Made by a program: the position numbers and the translations under genes. From NCBI GenBank assembly GCA_027004315.1, contig JALTHV010000232.1:1-8225 (forward strand): a stretch of DNA of 8,225 bases. Direction: 5' to 3'. Shown in pieces: positions 1 to 7,073 of this stretch. Every line of letters begins with the position of its first letter. Positions within the stretch are counted from its first letter, which is position 1. The stretch is from Deltaproteobacteria bacterium (lineage in GTDB: Bacteria; Desulfobacterota; Dissulfuribacteria; Dissulfuribacterales; UBA3076). The notes under the pieces were generated by a model. The model had not been told where the DNA came from. It saw nothing but the letters and a program-made list of their open reading frames with translations, and searched no databases.

Positions 1-5
1 ACTCC

Positions 6-51
6 CCTACATCCTGGTAGAAGATGGCCTCTGATCTTACGCTTCTGTAGG
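6..51. other. Imperfect hairpin near the left edge
   Basis: CCTACA at 6-11 pairs with TGTAGG at 46-51. Inside it, GTAGAAGAT (17-25) can pair with ATCTTAC (34-40) with a two-base bulge. No T tract follows, so it is not a clear intrinsic terminator. It could be the tail of an upstream transcription unit or chance. Confidence 0.25.
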
Positions 52-59
52 TTGCGATG

Positions 60-75
60 AGGCACTATCTCTGCA
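60..75 (+). promoter_or_regulatory. Possible second -24/-12 (sigma-54) element
   Basis: The sequence AGGCAC-N5-CTGCA has the diagnostic GG (61-62) and GC (73-74) exactly ten bases apart and differs from TGGCAC-N5-TTGCW at only two positions. If used, transcription would start near base 86 and leave a leader of about 120 bases before nifH. It lies where an activator site would be expected for the downstream promoter, so it may be chance or an alternative promoter. Confidence 0.3.
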
Positions 76-87
76 GGAAATATAACA
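72..87 (+). promoter_or_regulatory. Possible NifA-type upstream activator site
   Basis: TGC-N10-ACA at 72-87 differs by one base from the NifA consensus TGT-N10-ACA. It is centred about 100 bases before the start predicted from the 153-168 promoter, a usual distance for an activator site. No activator gene lies in the window, so its identity is a guess. The motif is short and could occur by chance. Confidence 0.25.
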
Positions 88-110
88 TGCCCTCATATTT
101 TTGTCTTTAA

Positions 111-123
111 TATCTATAAGTTA
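111..123 (+). promoter_or_regulatory. Possible IHF binding site
   Basis: TATCTATAAGTTA matches the IHF consensus WATCAANNNNTTR at all but one defined position. It sits in AT-rich DNA between the candidate activator site and the -24/-12 element, centred near -62, where IHF bends DNA in many nif promoters. A one-mismatch match is not rare in AT-rich DNA. Confidence 0.3.
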
Positions 124-152
124 GCACTATTTAATTGTGTCTTATATCTCTG

Positions 153-1031
<879 letters not shown>

Positions 1032-1058
1032 AAATCTAAAGGATGTCAGGAGAAAAAA

Positions 1059-1376
1059 ATGAAGATGATAAAGGGGATCGTCAGGCCTGAAAAGGTAGAA
1101 GAAGTCGTAGACGCCCTGGCTGAGGAAGGTCTTGTGGCCCTGACTAAGATAGATGTGGTTGGGAGGGGAAAGCAAAAAGGACTGGAGGTCGGCGGTACAC
1201 ATTATGACGAACTACCTAAGACCATGCTTATGATCGTAACGGATGATGAGAACGTAGATAAAGTCACGAATATTATTATAGAAAGGGGCCAAACAGGTCA
1301 TTTTGGTGATGGAAAGATATTTATTACACCTGTTGAAGAGGCCTATACGATCCGTACAGGGATAAAGGGTGTATAG
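1059..1376 (+). CDS. nifI1: PII-family nitrogenase regulator NifI1
   Basis: This 105-residue GlnB/PII-like protein acts with NifI2. In methanogens the pair forms a complex that binds NifDK and blocks its contact with NifH when fixed nitrogen is present, with release by 2-oxoglutarate and ATP. The PII core is clear: VVGRGKQKG at the start of the T-loop (about residues 33-41), HYDELPKTMLMIV after it, and GDGKIFITPVEEAYTIRTG near the end. The T-loop is shorter than in GlnB and lacks the uridylylated tyrosine, as is usual for NifI1. An AGGAGA ribosome site (1048-1053) precedes the ATG. The gene ends one base before the nifI2 start, so the two are probably translationally coupled. The position between nifH and the component 1 genes identifies it as NifI1 and not general GlnB/GlnK. 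Confidence 0.94.
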   Translation: MKMIKGIVRPEKVEEVVDALAEEGLVALTKIDVVGRGKQKGLEVGGTHYDELPKTMLMIVTDDENVDKVTNIIIERGQTGHFGDGKIFITPVEEAYTIRTGIKGV

Positions 1377-1377
1377 C

Positions 1378-1755
1378 ATGAAAGAGATCTATGCGATCAT
1401 TCGCTTAAACAAGATCCAGAATACCAAGGAGGCCTTAGATGAGATAGGCTTCCCATCAATGACTGCATTTAACTATAGGGTATTTGGCAGGGGGAAACAA
1501 AAAGGCATTGTCGATGAGGTGACTTTTTCAGTAAGTCCAGAAGTGAGGCAGTTGGCCCAGAAGGGCGGGATGAAATATGTCCCTAAGCGCCTTTTATATC
1601 TGGTAGCGGAAGATAAAGATACCACCAAGATAGTAGACACCATCATCCAGACCAATCAGACAGGTCACTACGGGGATGGGCGTATCTTTGTCTGCCCGGT
1701 GGAAGAGGCAATTCGGATAAGAACAGAAGAAAGGGGTGCACAGGCACTCTTATAA
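1378..1755 (+). CDS. nifI2: PII-family nitrogenase regulator NifI2
   Basis: This 125-residue PII-like partner of NifI1 has the longer T-loop typical of NifI2. FGRGKQKGIVDEVTFSVSP is followed by MKYVPKRLLYLV and the conserved ending GHYGDGRIFVCPVEEAIRIR. The family role is reversible inhibition of nitrogenase by NifI1-NifI2 in response to 2-oxoglutarate and energy state. The frame could start at a GTG (1369), but the ATG at 1378 gives the family start M-K-E-I-x-A-I-I-R and has AAAGGG (1364-1369) about eight bases upstream, inside the end of nifI1. nifB follows after 12 bases with its own AAGGAG (1755-1760). Nothing looks broken. The tandem PII pair means post-translational control, added to sigma-54 control of transcription. 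Confidence 0.94.
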   Translation: MKEIYAIIRLNKIQNTKEALDEIGFPSMTAFNYRVFGRGKQKGIVDEVTFSVSPEVRQLAQKGGMKYVPKRLLYLVAEDKDTTKIVDTIIQTNQTGHYGDGRIFVCPVEEAIRIRTEERGAQALL

Positions 1756-1767
1756 AGGAGAGAAATT

Positions 1768-2640
1768 ATGTGGTTACCCCATCCGTGTTATGATCCGGAG
1801 GCACATTTTAAGATTGGCAGGATCCATCTTCCAGTTGCCCCCTTATGCAATATTCGGTGTGGCTATTGTATAAGGGCCATAAATAGAGACCTGGACCTCC
1901 CAGGCATGACCCGTGAGGTCATTAGACCTGATGAGGCGATTCGTCGTGTAAAAAAGGCCATTACCCTTGATCCACGCATCCAGATTGCCGCTGTAGCGGG
2001 TCATGGAGATCCCCTGGCCAATGCGGCCACTATAGAGACGTTTGCCCTTGTCGACAGACACTTCCCTGGCATGAAGAAGTGCCTGAGTACCAATGGGCTG
2101 GCCCTACCAGACAGACTCCCTGACTTAAAAAGGGTGAACATAGACTATCTTACAGTGACGCTCAATACAGTAGATCCTGAGATAGGAAAAGACATATATG
2201 TAAGGGTCTCATGGAGGGGACGCATCTATCATGGCCCAGAGGCGGCCCAGATCTTGTTGGACCACCAGCTAGAGGGGATCTATCAGGCAAGCCGCGCAGG
2301 GATCTTTGTAAAGATAAATACCGTGTTTATCCCAGGGATCAATTCTGACTGCGTAGTAGATGTTGCACGTACGGCAAGAGATGCAGGTGCCTGTATCATG
2401 AACATCATGCCCCTGATCCCAGCAGGCATCTTTTCTGATACGCCCGCACCTACTCCTGAGGAATTAAAGGCGGCCCGGGCAAGGTGCCTTCCTGTCATCA
2501 GACAGTGGTATCTCTGCAAGCAGTGCAGGGCCGATGCGGTCGGTGTACCAGGAGAGGAAATGGGAAAGCCGGTGCAGGAAGAGGCATGTCCCTATACCTA
2601 TTCTCACTATACCGATTCCTGTGCTGCATTCAACCACTAA
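1768..2640 (+). CDS. nifB: Divergent radical-SAM cofactor maturase NifB
   Basis: NifB fuses two 4Fe-4S clusters and inserts carbide and sulfur to make NifB-co, the core of all nitrogenase cofactors. This 290-residue form has the radical-SAM domain without a C-terminal NifX domain. Family motifs seen are HPC (5-7), Cx3Cx2C (Cys27, Cys31, Cys34), a cysteine before STNGL (Cys105), TVTLN (129-133) and CxxCRADAVG (Cys250, Cys253). Two motifs deviate. The segment after Cys34 reads IRAINRDLDLPGM where NifB normally has a further cysteine and the ExRP motif (as in CANESRPGV), and AGPGD is AGHGD (77-81). The missing cysteine is, to my knowledge, a ligand of one precursor cluster. The reading frame is intact, so this is divergence and not decay. 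Its place inside the structural operon supports the nif role. It could also be a NifB relative with altered chemistry. Confidence 0.85.
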   Translation: MWLPHPCYDPEAHFKIGRIHLPVAPLCNIRCGYCIRAINRDLDLPGMTREVIRPDEAIRRVKKAITLDPRIQIAAVAGHGDPLANAATIETFALVDRHFPGMKKCLSTNGLALPDRLPDLKRVNIDYLTVTLNTVDPEIGKDIYVRVSWRGRIYHGPEAAQILLDHQLEGIYQASRAGIFVKINTVFIPGINSDCVVDVARTARDAGACIMNIMPLIPAGIFSDTPAPTPEELKAARARCLPVIRQWYLCKQCRADAVGVPGEEMGKPVQEEACPYTYSHYTDSCAAFNH

Positions 2641-2700
2641 GACTGTAATTTTTGAAATTTGAATTTTATTTCAGCTTCGAGCTAATCTGTGGAGAAAAAA
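2641..2700. other. AT-rich nifB-nifD spacer with small inverted repeats
   Basis: This spacer is much richer in A and T than the genes. TGAAAT (2653-2658) and ATTTCA (2668-2673) form a six-base stem with a nine-base loop, directly followed by AGCT-TCG-AGCT (2673-2683). Possible roles are an mRNA processing or stability element or a remnant repeat. No -24/-12 element is seen. The nifD ribosome site GGAGA (2691-2695) closes the spacer. Confidence 0.4.
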
Positions 2701-4146
2701 ATGGCTATCCCAGAAAAATATAGATTAAAATGTGATTTCACTATACCTGAAAGATATAAGCATCACGTGCTTACGGACAGCAAGAAGCCCAATATCCCTG
2801 CCTGTAATATCAAGACCCTCCCTGGAGATATGACCGAGCGCGGTTGTGCCTTTGCCGGGGCCCGTGGGGTCGTAGGGGGGCCGATTGGTGACTGCATCCA
2901 GATTATCCATTCGCCTGCAGGCTGTGCCTGGTATCAGTGGGGGACCCGGCGTAACCTTTCAGATATCTATGCCTGGTCAGGTCCTGGCAGGCTCTGCAAC
3001 GATTCTAATAATCGAAGGAGGGCAGTTACCACTGACCTCCAGGCAAAGGACGTGGTCTTTGGTGGGGCCAAGAAGTTAGAGGAGGCCTGTCTTGAGGCCT
3101 GGCGTCTGCTACCGGGTGCAGGAGGCATCCTGATCTATCTCACGTGTACGAGCGGGCTTATTGGAGATGACTGCTCCTCTGTGGCCGAGAAGGTCGAGAA
3201 AGAGATAGGAAAGCCCGTATTTGTCATAGACTCACCAGGTTTTTGTGGTGTCAGTCAGTCTACTGGTCATCACCACTTTAATGTCCAGTTCTATAACCAG
3301 GCAGTGAAATACAGAGAGGCACACCCAGAGGTATGCATGAAAGAGGAAGAAAAAGGTCCCTATGACATTGCCATTATTGGTGAATTCAATATGGACTGGG
3401 ACCTGGTCTATATCAAGCCCCTGTTTGAAAAATTGGGGTGCCGCATCATAGGGGTCTTTACTGGTGGTGAACGCATGGAGAACCTGCTCAAGATACCTGA
3501 TGCAAAGTTGAATGTCCTACACTGCCAGCGGTCCTGTACCTATATCTCTGACCTGATTGCGAATGGTTTTGAGGTCCCCTATGTAAAGGCAAGCTTCTTT
3601 GGTAAGGAACAGATGGCGAAAGTCCTCAGAGATGTAGCGGATTTTTTTGGCTCTGCAGAGATGAAGGAGAGGGCAGAGCAGATCATTGGGCACGAGCTGG
3701 AGGTCATCTCCCCTGCCATAGACTTCTACAGGGAAAGGCTTGCAGGCAAAAGGGTGGGCATGTATGTGGGAGGACCAAGGGTATGGCACTGGCAAAAGGT
3801 CATGAAGGAACTGGGTATGAAGGTGGCCTTTAGTATGTGCACATTTGCCCATGAGGACGACTACGAAAAGATCAATGCCAGGGCGGAAGAAGGCGAATTC
3901 ATTGTAGACAATCCCAATGAATTTGAGATTGAGGAATGTCTGGATAAGTTTAAGCCCGATCTGTTTCTCACTGGCCTAAAAGAAAAGTATCTCTGCCGCA
4001 AGCTGGGGGTGCCAACTGTAAATTCCCATTCATATGAAAAGGGTCCCTATGCCTGCTTCAGGGGCATGGTCAACTTTGCCAGGGATATATATCAAGGAAT
4101 TTATGCACCCGTGTGGAAGTTCGTCAGGGATAAGACATTTATTTAG
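2701..4146 (+). CDS. nifD: Nitrogenase component 1 alpha subunit (NifD type)
   Basis: The alpha subunit carries the active-site cofactor and half the P-cluster. This version has 481 residues. P-cluster cysteines are Cys49, Cys75 and Cys149. The cofactor ligands are Cys275 (LHCQRS) and His443 (NSHSYEKGPY). Pocket residues Val57, Arg83, Gln186, His190, Arg277, Arg360 and Lys427 correspond to Azotobacter Val70, Arg96, Gln191, His195, Arg277, Arg359 and Lys426. The loop GGPRVWHW (357-364) and the ending HSYEKGPY resemble VnfD/AnfD, not molybdenum NifD (GGLRPRH; HSWDYSGPY), and the usual Glu380 position is Thr381. No vnfG/anfG follows: nifK starts nine bases later. The ATG at 2701 is chosen over a GTG at 2689 because GGAGA (2691-2695) precedes it. 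All ligands are present, so it should bind a cofactor; the metal (Mo, V or Fe) cannot be told by eye. Confidence 0.93.
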   Translation: MAIPEKYRLKCDFTIPERYKHHVLTDSKKPNIPACNIKTLPGDMTERGCAFAGARGVVGGPIGDCIQIIHSPAGCAWYQWGTRRNLSDIYAWSGPGRLCNDSNNRRRAVTTDLQAKDVVFGGAKKLEEACLEAWRLLPGAGGILIYLTCTSGLIGDDCSSVAEKVEKEIGKPVFVIDSPGFCGVSQSTGHHHFNVQFYNQAVKYREAHPEVCMKEEEKGPYDIAIIGEFNMDWDLVYIKPLFEKLGCRIIGVFTGGERMENLLKIPDAKLNVLHCQRSCTYISDLIANGFEVPYVKASFFGKEQMAKVLRDVADFFGSAEMKERAEQIIGHELEVISPAIDFYRERLAGKRVGMYVGGPRVWHWQKVMKELGMKVAFSMCTFAHEDDYEKINARAEEGEFIVDNPNEFEIEECLDKFKPDLFLTGLKEKYLCRKLGVPTVNSHSYEKGPYACFRGMVNFARDIYQGIYAPVWKFVRDKTFI

Positions 4147-4155
4147 GAGAAGACC

Positions 4156-5664
4156 ATGACTACACCCTTAAAATTAAATGGAAGACTGACCATAAAAGAC
4201 CTCAATGCCTTGCCGGAGATACCTATTGAAGGCATCACATATGACCAGATGTATATAGAAAAGCAGCCCATCTGCCCTGAATACATAGCGCCTGACCCCA
4301 ATATCATCCCCTCCTCCAAGAGGACCGTTGTCATAGATCCAGGCAGGATCTGTATGCCCTTTGGGGCCATGTGGGCGAGTGTTGGGGTCCATGGGTGCAT
4401 CCCTTTTGTCCAGGGCGCGCAGGGTTGCACTACATATCCCCGCTATACCTTCTCTCGTATCTTCAGGGAGCCTGTCTCCATCGCTACTGCCTCCTTTCAG
4501 GAAGATACGGCCGTATTTGGGGGACGAAAAAATCTCATTGAGGGACTGCGCAATCTCATTATCCGCTATCATCCTGAGGTAATTGCCATTGTCACAGTCT
4601 GCTCGAGCGAGATCATAGGAGACGATATGGAGGGCTATCTGGAAGAGGCCCAGGATGCCCTGGAAGAGGAACTCGGCCCCGATGTCTTGGAAGAGACCCA
4701 GTTTGTGATCATACACACCCCCAGTTTCGAAGGGTCTCATGTGGAGGGCTATAACCGTGCGGCCAAGGCATTCTTAAAGACCATGGCCAGACGGACTACA
4801 CCAAACAATAAGGTAAATATCATCCCAGGGATGATTACGCCTGGAGATATCAGGGAGATAAAGCACATCCTGAGGCTTATGGATATAGAAGGCAACATCC
4901 TCTTTGATATATCCGGGACCCTGGACTGTCCCCTGCGCCTGCCTCAGGCCATGCCCTATTACCCCAAGGGAGGGACAAAGGCAGAAGATATGAAGGACAT
5001 GGGTAACTCCATGATGACATTTGCCCTTTGCCCGGATGAGGGCGGTGCAGGGGCCAGATATCTTGAGAAGCGTTTTAAGATCCCGGCCGCAATCGGCCCC
5101 GTGCCTCTGGGTATACACAACACAGATATATTTATAAAGGACCTGGCCGAGGCGACTGGAAGACCGATTGCAGATGAGATAAAGGACGAAAGGGGCATCC
5201 TTATTGATGCCATGGCCGATACCTTCCACTATACAATGGGTATTCGGGTGGCCATATATGGAGACCCTGATATAGCCGCTGCTGCCACAAGGTTCTGCTG
5301 TGAATTGGGCATGGAGCCCGTGCTTATTGGAAGCGGGACAGAGAGTAAACAGTTTGTAAAGGATGTGTGGGCAGCGGCCCATGAGTACAATCTCAAGCCA
5401 ACCATCTTAAACGGAAGCGATATGTTTGAATGGGAGGACTATCTCAAGAAGGACAAGATCGATCTGATCCTGGGCAACTCCAAGGCCGCAAATGTCTCTA
5501 AGGAGGCCGATGTACCTCTGGTGCGTATTGGCTTCCCGATATATGACCGGGTGGGCTACCAGCGCAGGGCCTATGTGGGCTATCGCGGAGGTGAATACCT
5601 GCTTGACCTTATAGTGAATACCATCCTGGACAGCAAGTTCCCAGATGACCGCGTACACCAGTAG
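4156..5664 (+). CDS. nifK: Nitrogenase component 1 beta subunit
   Basis: The beta subunit completes the P-cluster and the alpha2beta2 tetramer. This 502-residue protein shows the P-cluster cysteines Cys66 (in RICMPFGA), Cys91 (in AQGC) and Cys149 (in VCSSEIIGDD), plus Ser190 in TPSFEGSH, equivalent to Azotobacter Ser188. Other NifK signatures are EDTAVFGG, the segment from GIHNTD to ERGILIDAM, YGDPD and a C-terminal VGYRGGEY. The N-terminal extension that wraps the alpha subunit is present but shorter than in Azotobacter. The ribosome site AGGAGA (4145-4150) overlaps the nifD stop codon, so D and K are probably coupled and made in equal amounts. It is more canonical in its motifs than its NifD partner. 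The NifN alternative is rejected because all P-cluster ligands, including the serine, are kept. Confidence 0.95.
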   Translation: MTTPLKLNGRLTIKDLNALPEIPIEGITYDQMYIEKQPICPEYIAPDPNIIPSSKRTVVIDPGRICMPFGAMWASVGVHGCIPFVQGAQGCTTYPRYTFSRIFREPVSIATASFQEDTAVFGGRKNLIEGLRNLIIRYHPEVIAIVTVCSSEIIGDDMEGYLEEAQDALEEELGPDVLEETQFVIIHTPSFEGSHVEGYNRAAKAFLKTMARRTTPNNKVNIIPGMITPGDIREIKHILRLMDIEGNILFDISGTLDCPLRLPQAMPYYPKGGTKAEDMKDMGNSMMTFALCPDEGGAGARYLEKRFKIPAAIGPVPLGIHNTDIFIKDLAEATGRPIADEIKDERGILIDAMADTFHYTMGIRVAIYGDPDIAAAATRFCCELGMEPVLIGSGTESKQFVKDVWAAAHEYNLKPTILNGSDMFEWEDYLKKDKIDLILGNSKAANVSKEADVPLVRIGFPIYDRVGYQRRAYVGYRGGEYLLDLIVNTILDSKFPDDRVHQ

Positions 5665-5754
5665 AAAATTATTAGATAAAAAAATCACCGCAGAGACGCA
5701 GAGGGCACAGAGAATCTCTGCATTTACGGATAAAAGATCTATTAGGGAGATAAA
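5665..5754. other. nifK-nifE spacer
   Basis: This is the longest gap inside the operon. It starts with an A-rich stretch, carries the tandem/inverted repeat described separately (5686-5721) and ends with the nifE ribosome site AGGGAGA (5744-5750). No properly spaced -24/-12 promoter is present. The hairpin could partly stop or stabilise the transcript between structural and assembly genes. Confidence 0.6.
5686..5721. repeat. CGCAGAG-type tandem repeat with inverted end
   Basis: The units CGCAGAGA (5689-5696), CGCAGAGG (5697-5704) and GCACAGAG (5705-5712) follow one another. TCTCTGC (5715-5721) is the exact reverse complement of GCAGAGA (5690-5696), so the element can fold; CAGAGA-A-TCTCTG (5708-5720) is a tighter alternative. 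From memory, repeats of the CACCGCAGAGACGCAGAG kind recur between genes in many environmental bacterial and archaeal genomes. Their function is unknown to me. Confidence 0.6.
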
Positions 5755-7071
5755 ATGAATACCTGCCTAGACTACAACACAGAGACACACCTGGTCCAGA
5801 AAAAGATGGACATAGATCTTCCTCTCTGTAGCCGTCCTTCCGCATCTGGAAAGATCACCCAGCGGAGCTGTGCATTTTATGGTGCAAGGTGGATGCTTGC
5901 CCCCCTGGAGGACGCCATACACATAGTCCATGGGCCTGTGGGATGTGCCTCTTATGGCGGCACGGTGCGAGGCAGGTCCTTCCCTGTATTTTCTACTGCC
6001 CTAGAAGGGAAAGACATCGTCTTCGGCGGCGCAAAGAGACTCATAAAGACAATCAAAGAGGCAAGGGCAATCATGCCCCATGCAAGGTACTGCTTTGTCT
6101 ATGCCACCTGTAGTACAGGGATCATTGGCGATGACATAGACGGCATCTGTAGAGATATGGAAAAGAAGTTGGGTCTCTCGATTATCTTTGTCAATTGCCC
6201 TGGATTTATAGGATATAGTCAGGCAACTGGCCACAGGATCGCCTATGAATCCCTCTTGAATCGACTCATTGGCAAGGGCAGACGAAGAGCGATAGGGGAC
6301 TATGATGTAAACATCATTGGAGACTACAACATCAACGGTGAAAGCGAGGTCCTAAAGGCCCTTTTGGGAGAGATGGGGGTAAGAGTCCGCTGTGTCTTTA
6401 CAGGTCAGGCAGACTATGAAGGCATCACCAATGCCCACCGCGTAAGGCTCAATCTCTTGATCTGCCAGAATTCAGGGCGCTTCCTGGCAGAGGCGCTCCA
6501 GAAGAGATATGGGACTCCCTATCTGGAGGTCACCTTTCTTGGGCCTACACAGACCATGGACAGTCTGCGCAAAATTGGGCACTTCTTTGGCCTGGAGAAA
6601 GAGGCAGAGAGGGCCATTGCCAGGGGATATAGGGCCATCAGACCTGGGCTTGATCGTTTTTTGCCCAGGCTCAAGGGCAAGAGGGCGGCCCTCTTCTTTG
6701 GTGCCGCACGTATGGCCTCTCTCATCAAGGCCCTGGATGATATAGGCATGGAGGTGGTCTTTACAGGTTCCCAATTTGCTGACCTGCCTACCTATAGGTC
6801 TGCCTTGCAGGCCGTAAGCCAGGGCACCTATATCATAGACGATGCATCTGAACACGAGTTGGAACACCTGCTCAATGACCTGAGGCCTGATGTCTTTATG
6901 GGTGGGATCAAAGAGCAGTACCTCTCCCACAAATTCGGAATAGGTTTCTGTTGTTTCCCACAGATCAGACGTGCCGGCCCATATGTAGGTTTCCATGGCT
7001 TTCTGAACTTTGCCCGCTATGTCAATAATGCCCTCTATGCCCCGGTATGGAGACTCGCAAGGCAAGGATAG
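5755..7071 (+). CDS. nifE: NifE-type nitrogenase cofactor scaffold protein
   Basis: NifE with NifN normally holds the NifB-co core while it matures. This 438-residue NifD paralogue keeps the three cysteines for a P-cluster-like 4Fe-4S centre (Cys39 in RSCAFYGA, Cys64 in GPVGC, Cys119 in ATCSTGIIGDD) and Cys237 (LLICQNSG), matching Azotobacter NifE Cys37, Cys62, Cys124 and Cys250. The second cofactor ligand of NifD is lost: Gln403 stands where NifD has His443, and the NifD arginine after the cofactor cysteine is Asn239. Oddly it keeps SQATGH (155-160), the NifD catalytic Gln/His pair that classical NifE lacks. Its C-terminus, with NFAR and YAPVW, parallels that of NifD in this operon. AGGGAGA (5744-5750) precedes the ATG. 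No nifN follows: nifV starts three bases after the stop. A second nitrogenase-like alpha subunit is the alternative. Confidence 0.82.
   Translation: MNTCLDYNTETHLVQKKMDIDLPLCSRPSASGKITQRSCAFYGARWMLAPLEDAIHIVHGPVGCASYGGTVRGRSFPVFSTALEGKDIVFGGAKRLIKTIKEARAIMPHARYCFVYATCSTGIIGDDIDGICRDMEKKLGLSIIFVNCPGFIGYSQATGHRIAYESLLNRLIGKGRRRAIGDYDVNIIGDYNINGESEVLKALLGEMGVRVRCVFTGQADYEGITNAHRVRLNLLICQNSGRFLAEALQKRYGTPYLEVTFLGPTQTMDSLRKIGHFFGLEKEAERAIARGYRAIRPGLDRFLPRLKGKRAALFFGAARMASLIKALDDIGMEVVFTGSQFADLPTYRSALQAVSQGTYIIDDASEHELEHLLNDLRPDVFMGGIKEQYLSHKFGIGFCCFPQIRRAGPYVGFHGFLNFARYVNNALYAPVWRLARQG
7064..7068 (+). promoter_or_regulatory. Ribosome binding site that sets the nifV start
   Basis: AAGGA lies at the end of nifE, five bases before the ATG at 7074. 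An earlier in-frame ATG (7047) would overlap nifE and add nine residues before the conserved I-V-D-T-T-L-R start. The site therefore supports 7074. Confidence 0.7.
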
Positions 7072-7073
7072 CA

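Noticed and set aside
2..34. A possible C-terminal tail of an upstream gene ending at TGA 32-34.
   Set aside because: Only ten codons are visible, far too few to distinguish from chance.
141..148. CTTATATC as an archaeal TATA box for nifH.
   Set aside because: It is plausible in AT-rich DNA, but no convincing purine BRE precedes it and the -24/-12 match at 153-168 is much more specific. It would need reconsideration if the host proved archaeal.
1059..1755. Reading the two PII genes as general nitrogen regulators GlnB/GlnK.
   Set aside because: Their T-loops lack the GlnB tyrosine region, they are not next to amtB, and a tandem pair between nifH and the component 1 genes is the NifI signature.
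4174..4740. A long open frame of 188 codons on the minus strand opposite nifK, with others opposite nifK, nifE and nifV.
   Set aside because: They mirror strongly conserved coding sequence on the + strand, have no ribosome sites of note and give no recognisable proteins.
5704..5721. A GGCAC...TGC string in the nifK-nifE spacer as an internal sigma-54 promoter.
   Set aside because: The GG and GC are 14 bases apart instead of 10, and the string is explained by the CGCAGAG repeat.
7047..7073. An earlier nifV start overlapping nifE.
   Set aside because: It adds nine residues before the conserved N-terminus; the ATG at 7074 has AAGGA at the right distance.
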